Part shown: positions 31,617 to 42,486 of the stretch, in pieces
Numbering within the stretch: the first letter of the stretch is position 1
Layout of the letters: every line of letters starts with the position of its first letter
NCBI GenBank assembly: GCA_963989385.1
Contig: OZ022498.1
Coordinates: 9,431,501 to 9,495,500, forward strand
Direction: 5' to 3'
DNA length: 64,000 nt
DNA from: Ctena decussata
Taxonomy: Eukaryota > Mollusca > Bivalvia > Lucinida > Lucinidae
Made by a program: the position numbers and the translations under genes
The notes under the pieces: model-generated
Database searches by the model: none
What the model saw: only the letters and a program-made list of their open reading frames with translations
Told to the model about the DNA's origin: nothing

Positions 31617-33488
31617 TTCACCTTGCTTAGCTTGTGACCTAGTCACTGCCGCCATTGCAAAATGGGACATATCGGGAAGTTTTGACCCGTCAATATTTCC
31701 AATAACCAGGTCATACAATGTATCTTCCATGCACAATGCCTCAGTTTTTCCTGTGAAAAATGGACAATCTATGTCAACCATTGCTAAGGGATACCTTTGG
31801 GTGGATTCATCAATCAAAGTTACATCAGATTCTCTACCAAGTAGCTGATCATTAGAAACCAAGTTTCTACGAACGACACACCCAGTACAACCTGTGTCCC
31901 TTAAAACTACAACAGTCTTACCATTAACCGTACCCTGCGCTGTTGGTAATCGCGACCTTAAAAAGTAACAGACACCTTCCCTATCCACGTTATCATTGAT
32001 TAGTGGACTTTCTTCCTTACTCTTATAGAGACCTTCAATTTCATGAGACCTATTCATTGTAGTTTTACAAAAACTCATTTGATGTCCGCCACCCCGACCA
32101 CGTCCGCGGGAATAACCCCGACCACGGCCACGATCTGAATTACTACCCTTCGTCTGCACAGTATCGCTCTTACTCTGTGATCTTTGTGTCTCATCTTTCG
32201 GTGCATAACTACTCCCCTTACTTCCGCTATATCCGCTTGCACTTGCAACCACCTCCGCACTATATGCTTGCTTCCTATCGGGATTCTTAAAACATTTATA
32301 TGTTAAATGTCCCTTACCACAAATACTACATTTTATCTCTGGCTTCGCACTCGGCTTATTATCAGATCTACTCTGTGTTACGCCCTTACTATCACGCTGC
32401 CCCTTATTAACACAAGCGTAGACACCGCCACGTGCTTCTGCAAATAAATCTGCTTCCCTAGCCATCTCACCTAGATTCGTGAATGTTTTCGGTTTCAAAT
32501 GAACATATAGTTCTTTACTACAGGATTCTAAAAACTGATCCCTAGCGAAAAAATCACAAACAGCTTCGTAAGACTGGTCTACTTTCGCCATTTTCAACCA
32601 TTTATTAAGATACGACCTAAGTCTACTACTAAACTGAATAAACGTTTCGGACTTTTCAGGCCTATCATAGCGAAATTTCTTCCTAAATCCGCGTTCAGTC
32701 ATATCAAAATTCTTTAACAACGCATCTTCTAACTTGTCATAATCCGCTGCATCATCTACTGACAATCTATCGTAAACATCAAGCGCGCGACCTTTAAGTA
32801 ATGCGCTTAAATATGCAGCCCAAACGTTTTTATCCCATTTATTCGCCGTCGCGTATTTCTCAAACCTTGATAAGTAACTATCCATCTTGTCCTTACTTTC
32901 ATCAAAATACGGTAATTTGGGATCTCGCGCATGCGCTAACTTTTCAGCCTTCTGTTTTTCTAATTCAACTCTAAACGTTACCTTCTGCAAATCTATCTGA
33001 TTCTTTAACTCGCGTTGCTGCAATTCAAAACTATACTTCAACTTTTCTAACTCAACTTCGCTCGACAACTTCGCTTCCTTATCGCTTTCGACTTGAGACA
33101 ACTTAGCTTCCCTATCTTTCTCGGCTTGCCGCTCTATGCTTTCAATTCGCGCCATCTCGATTTCCCTATCCGCCGCAATCTTAGCTTCTTCCGTCGCCCT
33201 ATCCGCCGCAATCTTAGCTAACTCAATTTCCCTATCTCTTTCGGCCTGCGCGATCCTAGCTAACTCAATTTCCCGGTCTTTATCGGCCTGCGCAAGCTTT
33301 TCTTTCTCCGCCGCGATCTTCTCTTTCTCCGCCGCGATCTTCTCTTTATCAAGTTCCCTTACCGCGTGCCTTTCTGCCCTTTCAGTCTCTTGCTGTTGCT
33401 TTACAAATTCCTGCAATGCCTGCCCTTCATAACCTAACTCCCTTCCCGTCTTAACTAACTGATCCATGACGCTTAACGTAATGCACAC
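31614..33488 (-). CDS. gag: Gypsy gag-protease, left copy
   Basis: 624 residues; the start could also be Met 8 (33467), which begins MDQLVKTG. Residues ~20-190 are a long charged coiled coil with KEKIAAEKEK and AADREIE repeats. Residues ~195-360 are a capsid region ending in a SCAN-like segment (YDKLEDALLKNFDMTERGFR). A zinc knuckle CSICGKGHLTYKC is near residue 382, followed by an Arg/Gly-rich RNA-binding stretch. An aspartic protease motif RDTGC is near residue 529. The frame ends in UAG, followed in the same frame by pol. Intact. Confidence 0.95.
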   Translation of the reverse strand: MCITLSVMDQLVKTGRELGYEGQALQEFVKQQQETERAERHAVRELDKEKIAAEKEKIAAEKEKLAQADKDREIELARIAQAERDREIELAKIAADRATEEAKIAADREIEMARIESIERQAEKDREAKLSQVESDKEAKLSSEVELEKLKYSFELQQRELKNQIDLQKVTFRVELEKQKAEKLAHARDPKLPYFDESKDKMDSYLSRFEKYATANKWDKNVWAAYLSALLKGRALDVYDRLSVDDAADYDKLEDALLKNFDMTERGFRKKFRYDRPEKSETFIQFSSRLRSYLNKWLKMAKVDQSYEAVCDFFARDQFLESCSKELYVHLKPKTFTNLGEMAREADLFAEARGGVYACVNKGQRDSKGVTQSRSDNKPSAKPEIKCSICGKGHLTYKCFKNPDRKQAYSAEVVASASGYSGSKGSSYAPKDETQRSQSKSDTVQTKGSNSDRGRGRGYSRGRGRGGGHQMSFCKTTMNRSHEIEGLYKSKEESPLINDNVDREGVCYFLRSRLPTAQGTVNGKTVVVLRDTGCTGCVVRRNLVSNDQLLGRESDVTLIDESTQRYPLAMVDIDCPFFTGKTEALCMEDTLYDLVIGNIDGSKLPDMSHFAMAAVTRSQAKQGE

Positions 33489-34395
33489 GTTACTTTAACT
33501 GAAGCCGACGTTCACTTATAGTCACACACGTTAACTAAAACGTTAACAATAATAATAACGAACTAATCCAACTAAAACGTTGATTAATTAGTATACTCGC
33601 GATCTGGACGTAGCCATTAAAGTTACGTTCATAATAGACCGGAAATGACGTCATAAACTGACGTTGACTTTACCGAGAACCTCTTTTCTCTACCATATGA
33701 CACAATTAGATGACGTAAATAACCCACATTACAATTACGCCCAACTTGATCTAGCGTATCGGATATACAAACGTAAGGTATGTAACGCAACGTATTAACA
33801 CTGACACGACAACTGTACGTCCTACATTACAAAACCTTATAAGATACCAACGGTAAATCAAACTTAAGATTCTGCTATTAGGTTTAAGTAATTGTAACGA
33901 TATTATATTACGTTACGGGTAACCTACGTTACTAAATCAGGACATAAAATGGACCTCAGTAACGGTTACGACACAACGTACAAAACGTTTAAGTTAATAA
34001 ACTTACAGATTGTCATGCAACAGCAGTGCCAAGGTACTCAACCGGACCTTAAAACTAAATATGTATCATCCGTGCCAAGACAATTCAGGTCTATATACCT
34101 CAGTTTCCCCACTCAGATATGCAACCTGTTACATTCTATCACAAATTAATGCATGGGCTCTCGCACTTCATCACGCAGGGAATAAGGATAGTTGACCTTA
34201 ATTGAGTGTAGGTTACATTTACAAAGAATTTAGTGGCAAAATTGCTCCCCTAAAATTCACAGCCTTACGTCACCTTAGAAAAGAACAATCAGAAAGTCAA
34301 TAATAATAAAAAAAAATGTCTGACAAAATTGTGCCTAGATTCTGTATATATTGTCAATGTGTTACACTGGCAGATATTAACCGGAAATCAAATCC
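33489..34395 (-). other. Gypsy 5' leader, left copy
   Basis: About 0.9 kb between the primer-binding site and gag in minus-strand sense. AT-rich with many ACGTTA/TAACGT motifs. It has no gene; the short plus-strand frames at ~33950-34195 are not supported. It probably holds the packaging signal. Confidence 0.5.
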
Positions 34396-34413
34396 CGTTA
34401 CTTCATGACACCA
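34396..34413 (-). other. Primer-binding site, left copy
   Basis: On the minus strand, TGGTGTCATGAAGTAACG directly follows the 5' LTR terminus CGTAACA. The TGG start complements a tRNA 3' CCA. The tRNA was not assigned. Confidence 0.75.
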
Positions 34414-36723
34414 TGTTACGCAGAAGGTTTTACACACGATCGACACGGGTGTAGAGCCTTATGCGTCGCCAGGACGGCGGAGGGTGATTTCCGGTTAAAG
34501 GGTTATCTACCAGTGTATTACACTAACAAGGAAACTCTAACAACGTTAGAATTTTTTGAAGTTTATATATAATGTAAATTCTATATACAACGATACAATT
34601 TACAACAATTCACAATTACAATAATATACAACACATATCAGTTCATGTCGCTGGCCCAAGTAAGGTGTTTGTTTCAAATCTGTAATCGATTTGCGTACAA
34701 TACGCAAATAGATTACCGTCTGACGTCAACACCGTACTCGGCTCAGCGCCATGAACTAAAGGAAAACACAAAGAACAAAAAACGTTAGTTTGAGCTCATA
34801 CAAAAAAACAAGGCCTTATGTTGGTAGACTTCAATTCGTCGTTCCCTGGATCATGTCATGGGCCAGTCCATATATCATGAGGAACACCAACTTATATTAA
34901 CACGTGCACGATTATATACTGGTCGCTCCCTGGATCGTACCAGGGACCAGTCTATATATATTAACACACCTTAGTGGACGAACACTGTCCCACACTTGAT
35001 GTGACCTTCAGATCTTATCACAGAATCTGGCAAAACTGTGCTAACTACTTCCGCCTACATTTTGTGCTTCCCGCCTCTGCTTAGGAACCATGCACAAACG
35101 GCGTTGTAACTGCCTCTACCCGGGTTGGTATTAACCTGGAGACGTATATCGAATCTCCAGGTGAGACGTGGCTCTAAGCCCTAACAGCTGACTGCCGGAC
35201 TTGATGTGCCTAAAAATAACGAACTTACACTTATTACATTGTAACTACATATTAACAATACGTAAGACTTGGGCCTGTCTTGGAAATACCATACAACGCC
35301 CTCGGCGAATGCCGAGCATAACGTGCACACGCCAGCCGTGTCACTAGACACGACTCGCGCTCACGATGTAAAGCTAAAAGTGGGCTTACCACTTCCGCCA
35401 ATGAAGAAACGTAGATCCTACCACGCATGTGCGTCGAAGGATCTGACGCCAAACATTGACAAGAAGTATACTGACGTCAACAGGCATTACCATGACATAC
35501 CCCACATAAAACATGAATAATCTAGACAATGACCTATTTACATTAAACTGATTGACCAAAATCTAACTCGCATATGTATTAATTCTACATTTGCCATAGA
35601 ATATAATAGCTGAATAAGCGTTTCTCACACATTTGGGATCATAACGTTTGATCTGACATCATGACATCAATGATGTTATACCATATGACGCCGTCTAATG
35701 AAGGCAAATCAAACGCATGATGACCAAATGTTACCATTATAACTTATGGAAAAAAACCCTTAATGCGGTGCATGCTATGGCGTCAATTGACGTCACGAGT
35801 ATATACATTAGTTCCATTACAAATCAATCTACTTCTATAGGCCACGTATACGTGAAACTAATATAAAAAGTGCTGACGTCGCAATAACATGATGCAACTG
35901 ACTTCATATGAATAACATGAATGCAACTGACGTCACATGAATAACATGAATACAACTGACGTCACTGGACGTCAAATAGACGCGCACCAGTGAAACTAAT
36001 GTAAAAAGTGCTGACGTCGCAATAACATGAATGCAACTGACGTCACATGAATAACATGAATGCAACTGACGTCACTGGACGTCAAATAGACGCACACCAT
36101 TGCAACCAACATCAGTGATATAAACTATTTCCGTAATTTACAAAACTTCCTAATATACAAATACCATGCGCAGCATGGTCAGTATAAACAAAATTGGTCG
36201 ACATATGCACAGCCTGATCACTGTCAACAAAATCAAATCAGTCGACACATATAATCATACCATATCAATCAGAAGTCACATTTTTCATTCTTAGCCAAAC
36301 TATTCTAAATAAATATAATAAGATCTTACCGTTCTGGTCTAAACTCAGAATCTGGGCACACAACAATATAACATCCTCAGTATAAGAATTAAACAGCCAC
36401 GTCTAACTTTTCAATAAAAGATAGGCGTATAAATAGTATGCGTCTCACATTTAAATCATGGGAATCGAATATAAGCGTGCAGGTACTCACATTAAAATCA
36501 TGCAACACGCTGTCCACAATCAAAAGACTCGTGCAGGTATTCACCTTAAAATCATGCAATATGCTGTCCACGAGAGGTATTCACAAACAACCCATGCATA
36601 ACGTAGTCACAATTTCCGTAAACGTTTTATTACCACAGTTACCCTAAAAACTGTAGCCTTACTGATTGAAAGGATTAAAATAATCTCGACGATATAGTGG
36701 ACGATTAGATCCATTTCGTAACA
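34414..36723 (-). repeat. Middle LTR (shared)
   Basis: 2310 bp, TGTTACG to CGTAACA. It serves as 5' LTR of the left copy and 3' LTR of the right copy. Its left part matches the right LTR (CACTTATTAC at ~35230), while its right part matches the left LTR at six sites where the right LTR differs. It is therefore a recombinant LTR. Confidence 0.95.
35788..36084. promoter_or_regulatory. CRE-like cluster in middle LTR
   Basis: The same TGACGTCA cluster as in the left LTR, displaced by exactly 8073 bp. Confidence 0.6.
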
Positions 36724-36863
36724 TAGGTTTCCCCTTGGGGAGAAAAAAACATAACAATGTTTCTTTTCTGAAATAGTACGAAATGCGATCGAATCGTAGG
36801 CTATGTCAAAACTGGAAAACTAGCTATATTCACAACAACGGTGCGATGCATAACGTGGCCAAA

Positions 36864-39686
36864 CTATCTACTAAGGTAGTCCGCCCCCAAATTATCTTGG
36901 CCGCGGATAGCAACGATCCTGAATCTGTACGGCTGTAATTTCATGGCCCAACGCATGATTCGGGGATTGAGCACCTTAGCTGTCTGCATATAAGACAAAG
37001 GTTTGTGGTCAGTTTCAAGTAGGAACTCCGCCCCATACAGGTACTTACGAAATTTCTCAACACCCCAGATAATACCCAAACATTCCTTCTCAATTACAGA
37101 GTAGTTCTTTTCCCGAGGTAACAATTTCTTGCTAGCATAAGCAATCGGCAAACGACCTTCACCTTCGAACTCCTGAAGCAAAATAGCTCCAAGACCAACG
37201 TCTGAAGCGTCTGTTCGAAGTACAAACGGGTTACCTTCTTGAAAAACAGGTAAGCGAAGAATAGGACTAGACGTGAGCCTACTCTTCAGGGTTTGAAATG
37301 CCCTTTCATGCTGATCTTGCCAATCTTTGATAGAATTAGGTCTATCCCGTTTAGTTAAATCAGTCAGAGGAGAAGCTATGGATGAGAAATTTGGGATAAA
37401 ACGACGGTAAAACCCAGCTAATCCCAGAAAAGATTTAATTTGCCTTTTCGTACGTGGACGAGGAGCATCTCTGATAGCCTGTATCTTGTCCTCTTGCGGT
37501 CGTACCGTCTGTCCGACGATATTGTGACCAAGGCACTCGATACTGCCATATCCGATCATGCATTTAGATGGTTTTGCCGTCAATTTGGCCGACCTGAGCC
37601 GATCTAACACTTGACGTAATGACGTCACATGATCCTTCCATGTTTCAGTAAATATCCACATGTCATCAACAAAGCTGTCAACATTTGGGAGATTGGACAA
37701 TATGATTCTCATTAACCTACAAAATGAGGCTCCCGAATTGACCAAACCGAAGGGCATAGTTTTAAACTGGAATAAACCCTTAGGCGTTTCAAATGCCGTC
37801 AAAGGTTTAGACCTTTCAGTAAGACTGACTTGCCAATAACCCTTACTCAGGTCCATCTTTGTAAAGAATTTATGTCCCGACATTTTATTGATAACCTCCT
37901 CCATATTTGGCATAGGTTCTGCATCGAATTCCGTCACTTTGTTAAGCTTCCGGAAGTCGATACAGAATCTAACCGATCCGTCTTTCTTCGGAACTAGGAC
38001 AACAGGAGATGAATACGGTGAAATCGACGGCTCGATTACCCCTAAATCTAACATATCCTGTATCTCCGTCTCCATGACGTTACGCGTCTTATACGGGATA
38101 GAATAACCTTTCGTCCGTATGGGTTCTGACGTGAGTAGTTTGATATCGTGCTTTATTTGATCAGTTCGACCGGGTAAACTTGATAGTACATCCGGGTACT
38201 GTTTAATCAACGCTTCAATCTCCATACGTTGTTCTGACGTTAAGGTATCCGAGATACTGACGTCATTATAAGTTTCCGGCTCTTTAGCTGTCGGAAAAGC
38301 ACAATCATCAAGAGAAAATTCATCACTACCATCGTCATCAACCGACTCTGTAGTCTCAGTCGACAATAAACAATGTGACGGCACAGTACGACGTTCGACA
38401 TACTGTTTCAGCATATTAGCATGATATGTACTCACGACACCATTGACGTCGATTTTATAGTCCATTCTATTCACCACCTCTACTACTTCATATGGACCCT
38501 TCCACTGCAATAACAGTTTATTACTGTCAGTTGGCAGTAATAACAGTACTTTATCTCCCACGTTAAATTTACGCGACCTAGCGCGTTTGTCATAATAAGC
38601 CTTTTGCTTTACCTGTACTTTCCGTAAATCATCATGTGCTAATTTACACGTCTGCTCTAACCGTTCTCTCAACTCAATTACGTACTGGTACGTAGACAGA
38701 ACCTGCTCATCCTGTACCTCTTCAGACCATAATTCACGTAATATTGTCATAGGGCCCTTAACGTTACGTCCGTATAACAGTTCGAACGGAGAAAACCCTA
38801 ATGACTCCTGCGGAACCTCCCTTATTGCAAACAGTAGTGCTGGGAGATATTTATCCCAGTCTTTTGGACGTTCTGCGCACATCCTACGTAGCATTTGCTT
38901 CAACGTCGCGTGAAAACGCTCTACGAGACCGTTGCAGATAGGATGATACGGCGTCGTGGTTAACTGCTGGAGTGATAACAGCCTGCTTACTTCTTTCATA
39001 ACTTCAGCAGTAAACTGACTTCCGCAATCTGTTAACATTTCATCAGGTATGCCAACTCTACTAAACATCTCAACTAACGCTTCGGCAACGCGTTCTGTCT
39101 CAATGCCGGGTAACGCTACCGCCTCGGGATATCTCGTCGCATAGTCTATCATTGTTAAAATATAGCGGGATTTCCTGTCAGAACGAGGTTCTATCGGTCC
39201 GACTATATCAACCGCGACTCGTTTAAATGGTGTGTCAATCTGTGGCAACTTTCCTAAAGGAACCTTAGTGACACGACCTTTTTGAATAGTCCTTTGACAT
39301 ATGTCACAAGATTTACAAAACCTTGCCACATCACCACAAATTCCAGGCCAAAAGAACTCAGTTAACACTCTATCCATAGTTTTCTTTATGCCCAAATGAC
39401 CTGACATCAAGGTTTCGTGCGCCAATCTTAACACCTTCTCACGAAAACCTTCAGGGATAATAAGTTGCAAAGTGACCTTGTTTCCCTTAGTAAACTGCCT
39501 ATACAATAAATCTTTCTTTCGGATAAACTTAGTTTCACCTCGGTTCAATCCACGACTAATAGTCACATTCCCAGATTCCACTCTTTGCCTTATGCCATTC
39601 AATTTAGGGTCAACAACTTGGGCCTGCTTCAATGCCTCCTTATCACTAGCAATAATTTGATCAGGAACTTTAAGTTTCCTATAGAC
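36864..39686 (-). CDS. pol: Gypsy pol, right copy
   Basis: Same domains and length as the left copy. The one amino-acid difference noticed is in the segment between integrase and RT: HDDLRK here, HDNLRK in the left copy, from a single base at ~38632 / 30559. Intact, with integrase D-D-E, FVDD and RNase H motifs all present. Confidence 0.95.
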   Translation of the reverse strand, partial: VYRKLKVPDQIIASDKEALKQAQVVDPKLNGIRQRVESGNVTISRGLNRGETKFIRKKDLLYRQFTKGNKVTLQLIIPEGFREKVLRLAHETLMSGHLGIKKTMDRVLTEFFWPGICGDVARFCKSCDICQRTIQKGRVTKVPLGKLPQIDTPFKRVAVDIVGPIEPRSDRKSRYILTMIDYATRYPEAVALPGIETERVAEALVEMFSRVGIPDEMLTDCGSQFTAEVMKEVSRLLSLQQLTTTPYHPICNGLVERFHATLKQMLRRMCAERPKDWDKYLPALLFAIREVPQESLGFSPFELLYGRNVKGPMTILRELWSEEVQDEQVLSTYQYVIELRERLEQTCKLAHDDLRKVQVKQKAYYDKRARSRKFNVGDKVLLLLPTDSNKLLLQWKGPYEVVEVVNRMDYKIDVNGVVSTYHANMLKQYVERRTVPSHCLLSTETTESVDDDGSDEFSLDDCAFPTAKEPETYNDVSISDTLTSEQRMEIEALIKQYPDVLSSLPGRTDQIKHDIKLLTSEPIRTKGYSIPYKTRNVMETEIQDMLDLGVIEPSISPYSSPVVLVPKKDGSVRFCIDFRKLNKVTEFDAEPMPNMEEVINKMSGHKFFTKMDLSKGYWQVSLTERSKPLTAFETPKGLFQFKTMPFGLVNSGASFCRLMRIILSNLPNVDSFVDDMWIFTETWKDHVTSLRQVLDRLRSAKLTAKPSKCMIGYGSIECLGHNIVGQTVRPQEDKIQAIRDAPRPRTKRQIKSFLGLAGFYRRFIPNFSSIASPLTDLTKRDRPNSIKDWQDQHERAFQTLKSRLTSSPILRLPVFQEGNPFVLRTDASDVGLGAILLQEFEGEGRLPIAYASKKLLPREKNYSVIEKECLGIIWGVEKFRKYLYGAEFLLETDHKPLSYMQTAKVLNPRIMRWAMKLQPYRFRIVAIRGQDNLGADYLSR

Positions 39687-41561
39687 CTATTCACCTTGCT
39701 TAGCTTGTGACCTAGTCACTGCCGCCATTGCAAAATGGGACATATCGGGAAGTTTTGACCCGTCAATATTTCCAATAACCAGGTCATACAATGTATCTTC
39801 CATGCACAATGCCTCAGTTTTTCCTGTGAAAAATGGACAATCTATGTCAACCATTGCTAAGGGATACCTTTGGGTGGATTCATCAATCAAAGTTACATCA
39901 GATTCTCTACCAAGTAGCTGATCATTAGAAACCAAGTTTCTACGAACGACACACCCAGTACAACCTGTGTCCCTTAAAACTACAACAGTCTTACCATTAA
40001 CCGTACCCTGCGCTGTTGGTAATCGCGACCTTAAAAAGTAACAGACACCTTCCCTATCCACGTTATCATTGATTAGTGGACTTTCTTCCTTACTCTTATA
40101 GAGACCTTCAATTTCATGAGACCTATTCATTGTAGTTTTACAAAAACTCATTTGATGTCCGCCACCCCGACCACGTCCGCGGGAATAACCCCGACCACGG
40201 CCACGATCTGAATTACTACCCTTCGTCTGCACAGTATCGCTCTTACTCTGTGATCTTTGTGTCTCATCTTTCGGTGCATAACTACTCCCCTTACTTCCGC
40301 TATATCCGCTTGCACTTGCAACCACCTCCGCACTATATGCTTGCTTCCTATCGGGATTCTTAAAACATTTATATGTTAAATGTCCCTTACCACAAATACT
40401 ACATTTTATCTCTGGCTTCGCACTCGGCTTATTATCAGATCTACTCTGTGTTACGCCCTTACTATCACGCTGCCCCTTATTAACACAAGCGTAGACACCG
40501 CCACGTGCTTCTGCAAATAAATCTGCTTCCCTAGCCATCTCACCTAGATTCGTGAATGTTTTCGGTTTCAAATGAACATATAGTTCTTTACTACAGGATT
40601 CTAAAAACTGATCCCTAGCGAAAAAATCACAAACAGCTTCGTAAGACTGGTCTACTTTCGCCATTTTCAACCATTTATTAAGATACGACCTAAGTCTACT
40701 ACTAAACTGAATAAACGTTTCGGACTTTTCAGGCCTATCATAGCGAAATTTCTTCCTAAATCCGCGTTCAGTCATATCAAAATTCTTTAACAACGCATCT
40801 TCTAACTTGTCATAATCCGCTGCATCATCTACTGACAATCTATCGTAAACATCAAGCGCGCGACCTTTAAGTAATGCGCTTAAATATGCAGCCCAAACGT
40901 TTTTATCCCATTTATTCGCCGTCGCGTATTTCTCAAACCTTGATAAGTAACTATCCATCTTGTCCTTACTTTCATCAAAATACGGTAATTTGGGATCTCG
41001 CGCATGCGCTAACTTTTCAGCCTTCTGTTTTTCTAATTCAACTCTAAACGTTACCTTCTGCAAATCTATCTGATTCTTTAACTCGCGTTGCTGCAATTCA
41101 AAACTATACTTCAACTTTTCTAACTCAACTTCGCTCGACAACTTCGCTTCCTTATCGCTTTCGACTTGAGACAACTTAGCTTCCCTATCTTTCTCGGCTT
41201 GCCGCTCTATGCTTTCAATTCGCGCCATCTCGATTTCCCTATCCGCCGCAATCTTAGCTTCTTCCGTCGCCCTATCCGCCGCAATCTTAGCTAACTCAAT
41301 TTCCCTATCTCTTTCGGCCTGCGCGATCCTAGCTAACTCAATTTCCCGGTCTTTATCGGCCTGCGCAAGCTTTTCTTTCTCCGCCGCGATCTTCTCTTTC
41401 TCCGCCGCGATCTTCTCTTTATCAAGTTCCCTTACCGCGTGCCTTTCTGCCCTTTCAGTCTCTTGCTGTTGCTTTACAAATTCCTGCAATGCCTGCCCTT
41501 CATAACCTAACTCCCTTCCCGTCTTAACTAACTGATCCATGACGCTTAACGTAATGCACAC
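39687..41561 (-). CDS. gag: Gypsy gag-protease, right copy
   Basis: Identical protein to the left copy as far as seen: coiled coil, SCAN-like capsid end, zinc knuckle, Arg/Gly stretch, RDTGC protease motif, terminal UAG in frame with pol. This copy lies next to the right LTR, which is its 5' LTR. Confidence 0.95.
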   Translation of the reverse strand: MCITLSVMDQLVKTGRELGYEGQALQEFVKQQQETERAERHAVRELDKEKIAAEKEKIAAEKEKLAQADKDREIELARIAQAERDREIELAKIAADRATEEAKIAADREIEMARIESIERQAEKDREAKLSQVESDKEAKLSSEVELEKLKYSFELQQRELKNQIDLQKVTFRVELEKQKAEKLAHARDPKLPYFDESKDKMDSYLSRFEKYATANKWDKNVWAAYLSALLKGRALDVYDRLSVDDAADYDKLEDALLKNFDMTERGFRKKFRYDRPEKSETFIQFSSRLRSYLNKWLKMAKVDQSYEAVCDFFARDQFLESCSKELYVHLKPKTFTNLGEMAREADLFAEARGGVYACVNKGQRDSKGVTQSRSDNKPSAKPEIKCSICGKGHLTYKCFKNPDRKQAYSAEVVASASGYSGSKGSSYAPKDETQRSQSKSDTVQTKGSNSDRGRGRGYSRGRGRGGGHQMSFCKTTMNRSHEIEGLYKSKEESPLINDNVDREGVCYFLRSRLPTAQGTVNGKTVVVLRDTGCTGCVVRRNLVSNDQLLGRESDVTLIDESTQRYPLAMVDIDCPFFTGKTEALCMEDTLYDLVIGNIDGSKLPDMSHFAMAAVTRSQAKQGE

Positions 41562-42468
41562 GTTACTTTAACTGAAGCCGACGTTCACTTATAGTCACAC
41601 ACGTTAACTAAAACGTTAACAATAATAATAACGAACTAATCCAACTAAAACGTTGATTAATTAGTATACTCGCGATCTGGACGTAGCCATTAAAGTTACG
41701 TTCATAATAGACCGGAAATGACGTCATAAACTGACGTTGACTTTACCGAGAACCTCTTTTCTCTACCATATGACACAATTAGATGACGTAAATAACCCAC
41801 ATTACAATTACGCCCAACTTGATCTAGCGTATCGGATATACAAACGTAAGGTATGTAACGCAACGTATTAACACTGACACGACAACTGTACGTCCTACAT
41901 TACAAAACCTTATAAGATACCAACGGTAAATCAAACTTAAGATTCTGCTATTAGGTTTAAGTAATTGTAACGATATTATATTACGTTACGGGTAACCTAC
42001 GTTACTAAATCAGGACATAAAATGGACCTCAGTAACGGTTACGACACAACGTACAAAACGTTTAAGTTAATAAACTTACAGATTGTCATGCAACAGCAGT
42101 GCCAAGGTACTCAACCGGACCTTAAAACTAAATATGTATCATCCGTGCCAAGACAATTCAGGTCTATATACCTCAGTTTCCCCACTCAGATATGCAACCT
42201 GTTACATTCTATCACAAATTAATGCATGGGCTCTCGCACTTCATCACGCAGGGAATAAGGATAGTTGACCTTAATTGAGTGTAGGTTACATTTACAAAGA
42301 ATTTAGTGGCAAAATTGCTCCCCTAAAATTCACAGCCTTACGTCACCTTAGAAAAGAACAATCAGAAAGTCAATAATAATAAAAAAAAATGTCTGACAAA
42401 ATTGTGCCTAGATTCTGTATATATTGTCAATGTGTTACACTGGCAGATATTAACCGGAAATCAAATCC
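41562..42468 (-). other. Gypsy 5' leader, right copy
   Basis: A copy of 33489-34395, non-coding. Confidence 0.5.
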
Positions 42469-42486
42469 CGTTACTTCATGACACCA
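42469..42486 (-). other. Primer-binding site, right copy
   Basis: The same TGGTGTCATGAAG-type site as at 34396-34413, adjacent to the inner edge of the right LTR. Confidence 0.75.

Noticed and set aside
33136..33432. Ser/Ala/Ile-rich plus-strand open frames antisense to gag (also 41209-41505)
   Set aside because: Antisense of the gag coiled-coil repeats.
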